Shown: positions 62,882 to 64,000 of the stretch, piece by piece
Layout of the letters: every line of letters starts with the position of its first letter
How positions within the stretch are numbered: the stretch's first letter is position 1
Assembly: GCA_029779535.1 (NCBI GenBank)
Contig: JAKPAG010000046.1
Span: forward strand, 54,180 to 118,179
Source: Pseudomonadota bacterium
Lineage (GTDB): Bacteria; Pseudomonadota; Alphaproteobacteria; Sphingomonadales; Sphingomonadaceae
Direction of reading: 5' to 3'
Length of the DNA: 64,000 bases
The notes under the pieces: generated by a model
What the model was told of the DNA's origin: nothing
Databases searched by the model: none
The model's input: the letters and a program-made list of their open reading frames with translations, nothing else
Made by a program: the position numbers and the translations under genes

Positions 62882-63937
62882 ATGACCGAGGCCGATCCCT
62901 TTGCTTTTCGTCCGGAAGACGATTGCTATCACCAGCTGTCCGACGACCCCTATGAAACCGAGACCAACTGGTGGTCGTGGAACGTGCCCGAACGGCGCAT
63001 CGGCGGGTGGATCCACACCCCCTATTACCCCAACCGCAAGACGGTGACCTGGCGGATCTTCGCCTGGGACCAGCGCGGCTATGATCCGGCGCGGATGGCC
63101 TATTACAAGAAGGTGGAAGAAGCGCCGATGCCGGACGATCCGGACCTGCGCGACATTACCTTTCCGCGCGGTGGCTACAGCCTGAAGATGCTGGAGCCGG
63201 GGATGAAGTATCACCTGTCCTACGCCGATCCGGACCGCGATTTCGCGCTGGATTTCGTGTTCACCGGCGCGCATCCGCCGCGCCGGTTCGAACCCGGCGA
63301 ACCGCCGTTCATCAACACCCCCCACTATGACCAGCTTGGCAAGGTCGAAGGGACCATGACGCTGTACGGCGAAGTGATCCCGCTCAATTGCTGGTCGGTG
63401 CGCGACCGCACCTGGGGGCCGCGCGGCGGGCCCTATGCGCAAAGCCGCAAGCAGGACTATGCGAACGATCTGGAACGGGTGAAGCACCCGGGCGGCGCGC
63501 GCTGGCGCGAGATCGAGCGCGAGCGCGGGCGCGGCCGCATCCAGTACATCTTCGGCCACGCCGATGGCGACAGCGGCTTCCTGGGCTTCGTCCGCCCGCA
63601 GGACGGCACCGCCGATGGGTGGAGCCCGATGAACGGCGGCTACCTGCTGCGGGGCGGGGTCTATGGCAACCTTGATGGCAGCAAGTGCCGGATGCGCGTG
63701 TTCCGCGATCCCGACACCGGCTGGGCCAGCCACATGCAGGTCGAACTGACCGATGACCTGGGCCGGACGATGGAAGCGGAAGGCTTCGCCGTCAGCCGGA
63801 TGAGCGAGCATGGCTATGGCACCAACCAGCTGATGCGTTGGGACTTCGACGGCAAGATCGGCTGGGGCGAGGACCAGGACGTGTGGAACCCGCGGCACTT
63901 CCAGCGGATGTTCCATTCGCTGCGGGGTGCGCGGTAG
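62882..63937 (+). CDS. Tryptophan-rich conserved protein, unknown function
   Basis: 351 residues, no signal peptide and no membrane helices. The N-terminal block ETNWWSWNVPERRIGGWIH and the central NCWSVRDRTWGPRGG, SRMSEHGYGTNQLMRWDFDG segments are Trp/Asp-rich beta-type stretches, perhaps a lipocalin/AttH-like or hydroxysteroid-binding barrel, but I cannot name the family. It begins at ATG 62882 after AGAGAGAGCGC. It is expressed from the same divergent gap as the DUF35/thiolase pair, so it probably belongs to the same catabolic regulon. Confidence 0.75.
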   Translation: MTEADPFAFRPEDDCYHQLSDDPYETETNWWSWNVPERRIGGWIHTPYYPNRKTVTWRIFAWDQRGYDPARMAYYKKVEEAPMPDDPDLRDITFPRGGYSLKMLEPGMKYHLSYADPDRDFALDFVFTGAHPPRRFEPGEPPFINTPHYDQLGKVEGTMTLYGEVIPLNCWSVRDRTWGPRGGPYAQSRKQDYANDLERVKHPGGARWREIERERGRGRIQYIFGHADGDSGFLGFVRPQDGTADGWSPMNGGYLLRGGVYGNLDGSKCRMRVFRDPDTGWASHMQVELTDDLGRTMEAEGFAVSRMSEHGYGTNQLMRWDFDGKIGWGEDQDVWNPRHFQRMFHSLRGAR

Positions 63938-63963
63938 AGTCGCTTTCCGGCTCACGCCGGTGC

Positions 63964-63985
63964 GGACAAGGCATCCGCCTTGTCC
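63964..63985. terminator. Hairpin after the last gene
   Basis: GGACAAGGC and GCCTTGTCC form a perfect 9-base stem with a 4-base loop, 26 bases after the unknown gene's stop codon. Confidence 0.6.
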
Positions 63986-64000
63986 TGGCCTGGCCGGCCC

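Noticed and set aside
19725..64000. Definite assignment of block 1 and 2 to cholesterol or bile-acid degradation
   Set aside because: Heteromeric ACADs, P450 and Ltp2-like genes are consistent with it, but no ketosteroid dehydrogenase, Rieske hydroxylase or ring-cleavage gene is present here. Other bulky substrates are equally possible.

Overview
The window is GC-rich, densely coded DNA that looks like a sphingomonad alphaproteobacterium (Novosphingobium or Sphingobium-like; inference from gene content, codon bias and family types). I see no tRNA, rRNA, IS element, prophage or CRISPR array, and no gene-free stretch longer than about 220 bases. All functions below were assigned by reading the sequence; no database search was run.

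The left third (1 to about 19.7 kb) is mostly housekeeping and stress genes. It holds a phospholipid-type methyltransferase, an MFS exporter, arsC, a TonB-dependent siderophore receptor behind two Fur-like boxes, and a sulfide-detoxification pair (persulfide dioxygenase-like hydrolase and TauE/SafE exporter). A TPP riboswitch precedes thiC. Further on are small zinc-ribbon, GFA and RidA proteins, a PfkB kinase, a PhnA-domain protein, a diguanylate cyclase, a second TauE/SafE protein, an M19 dipeptidase, a K+-channel-like protein, dapD and a subtilisin-like autotransporter.

From 19.7 kb to the right end almost every gene belongs to acyl-CoA catabolism, arranged as divergent operons. Block 1 (19.7-29.1 kb) has an acyl-CoA dehydrogenase/alcohol dehydrogenase/APH-kinase operon resembling a split ACAD10/11, an SDR plus GPH transporter, and an acyl-CoA dehydrogenase pair plus SDR. 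Two of its promoter regions carry the same TTAACC-N4-GGTTAA type palindrome. A lone GT11 fucosyltransferase sits at 29.3 kb. Block 2 (30.2-64 kb) has three acyl-CoA synthetases, two more acyl-CoA dehydrogenase pairs, a second APH kinase, three crotonases, a double hot-dog dehydratase, a thioesterase, a WS/DGAT acyltransferase, four complete SDRs including a 2,4-dienoyl-CoA-reductase type, a degenerate SDR, an SMP-30 lactonase, a FadR-like (FCD) GntR regulator, a P450, an aldehyde dehydrogenase, two family III CoA-transferases, two amidohydrolases and an Ltp2-like thiolase homologue with a DUF35 partner.

The most striking observation is a recurring site, consensus ACCTRGTTATACTAC, found seven times in block 2 and only noticed in promoter gaps. 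Every apparent operon from 30.2 kb to the window end starts at one of them, including the GntR gene itself. The genes fit a hydroxylate, oxidise, CoA-activate and shorten pathway for a bulky branched or polycyclic carboxylate or alcohol (steroid, terpenoid or arylalkanoate-like). The substrate cannot be fixed from sequence, and no ring-cleavage, Rieske oxygenase or ketosteroid genes are present here. A crotonase and a CoA-transferase, adjacent at 58-59.9 kb, both appear to have their domain order rearranged (circular-permutation-like), which may be the most novel protein-level feature.
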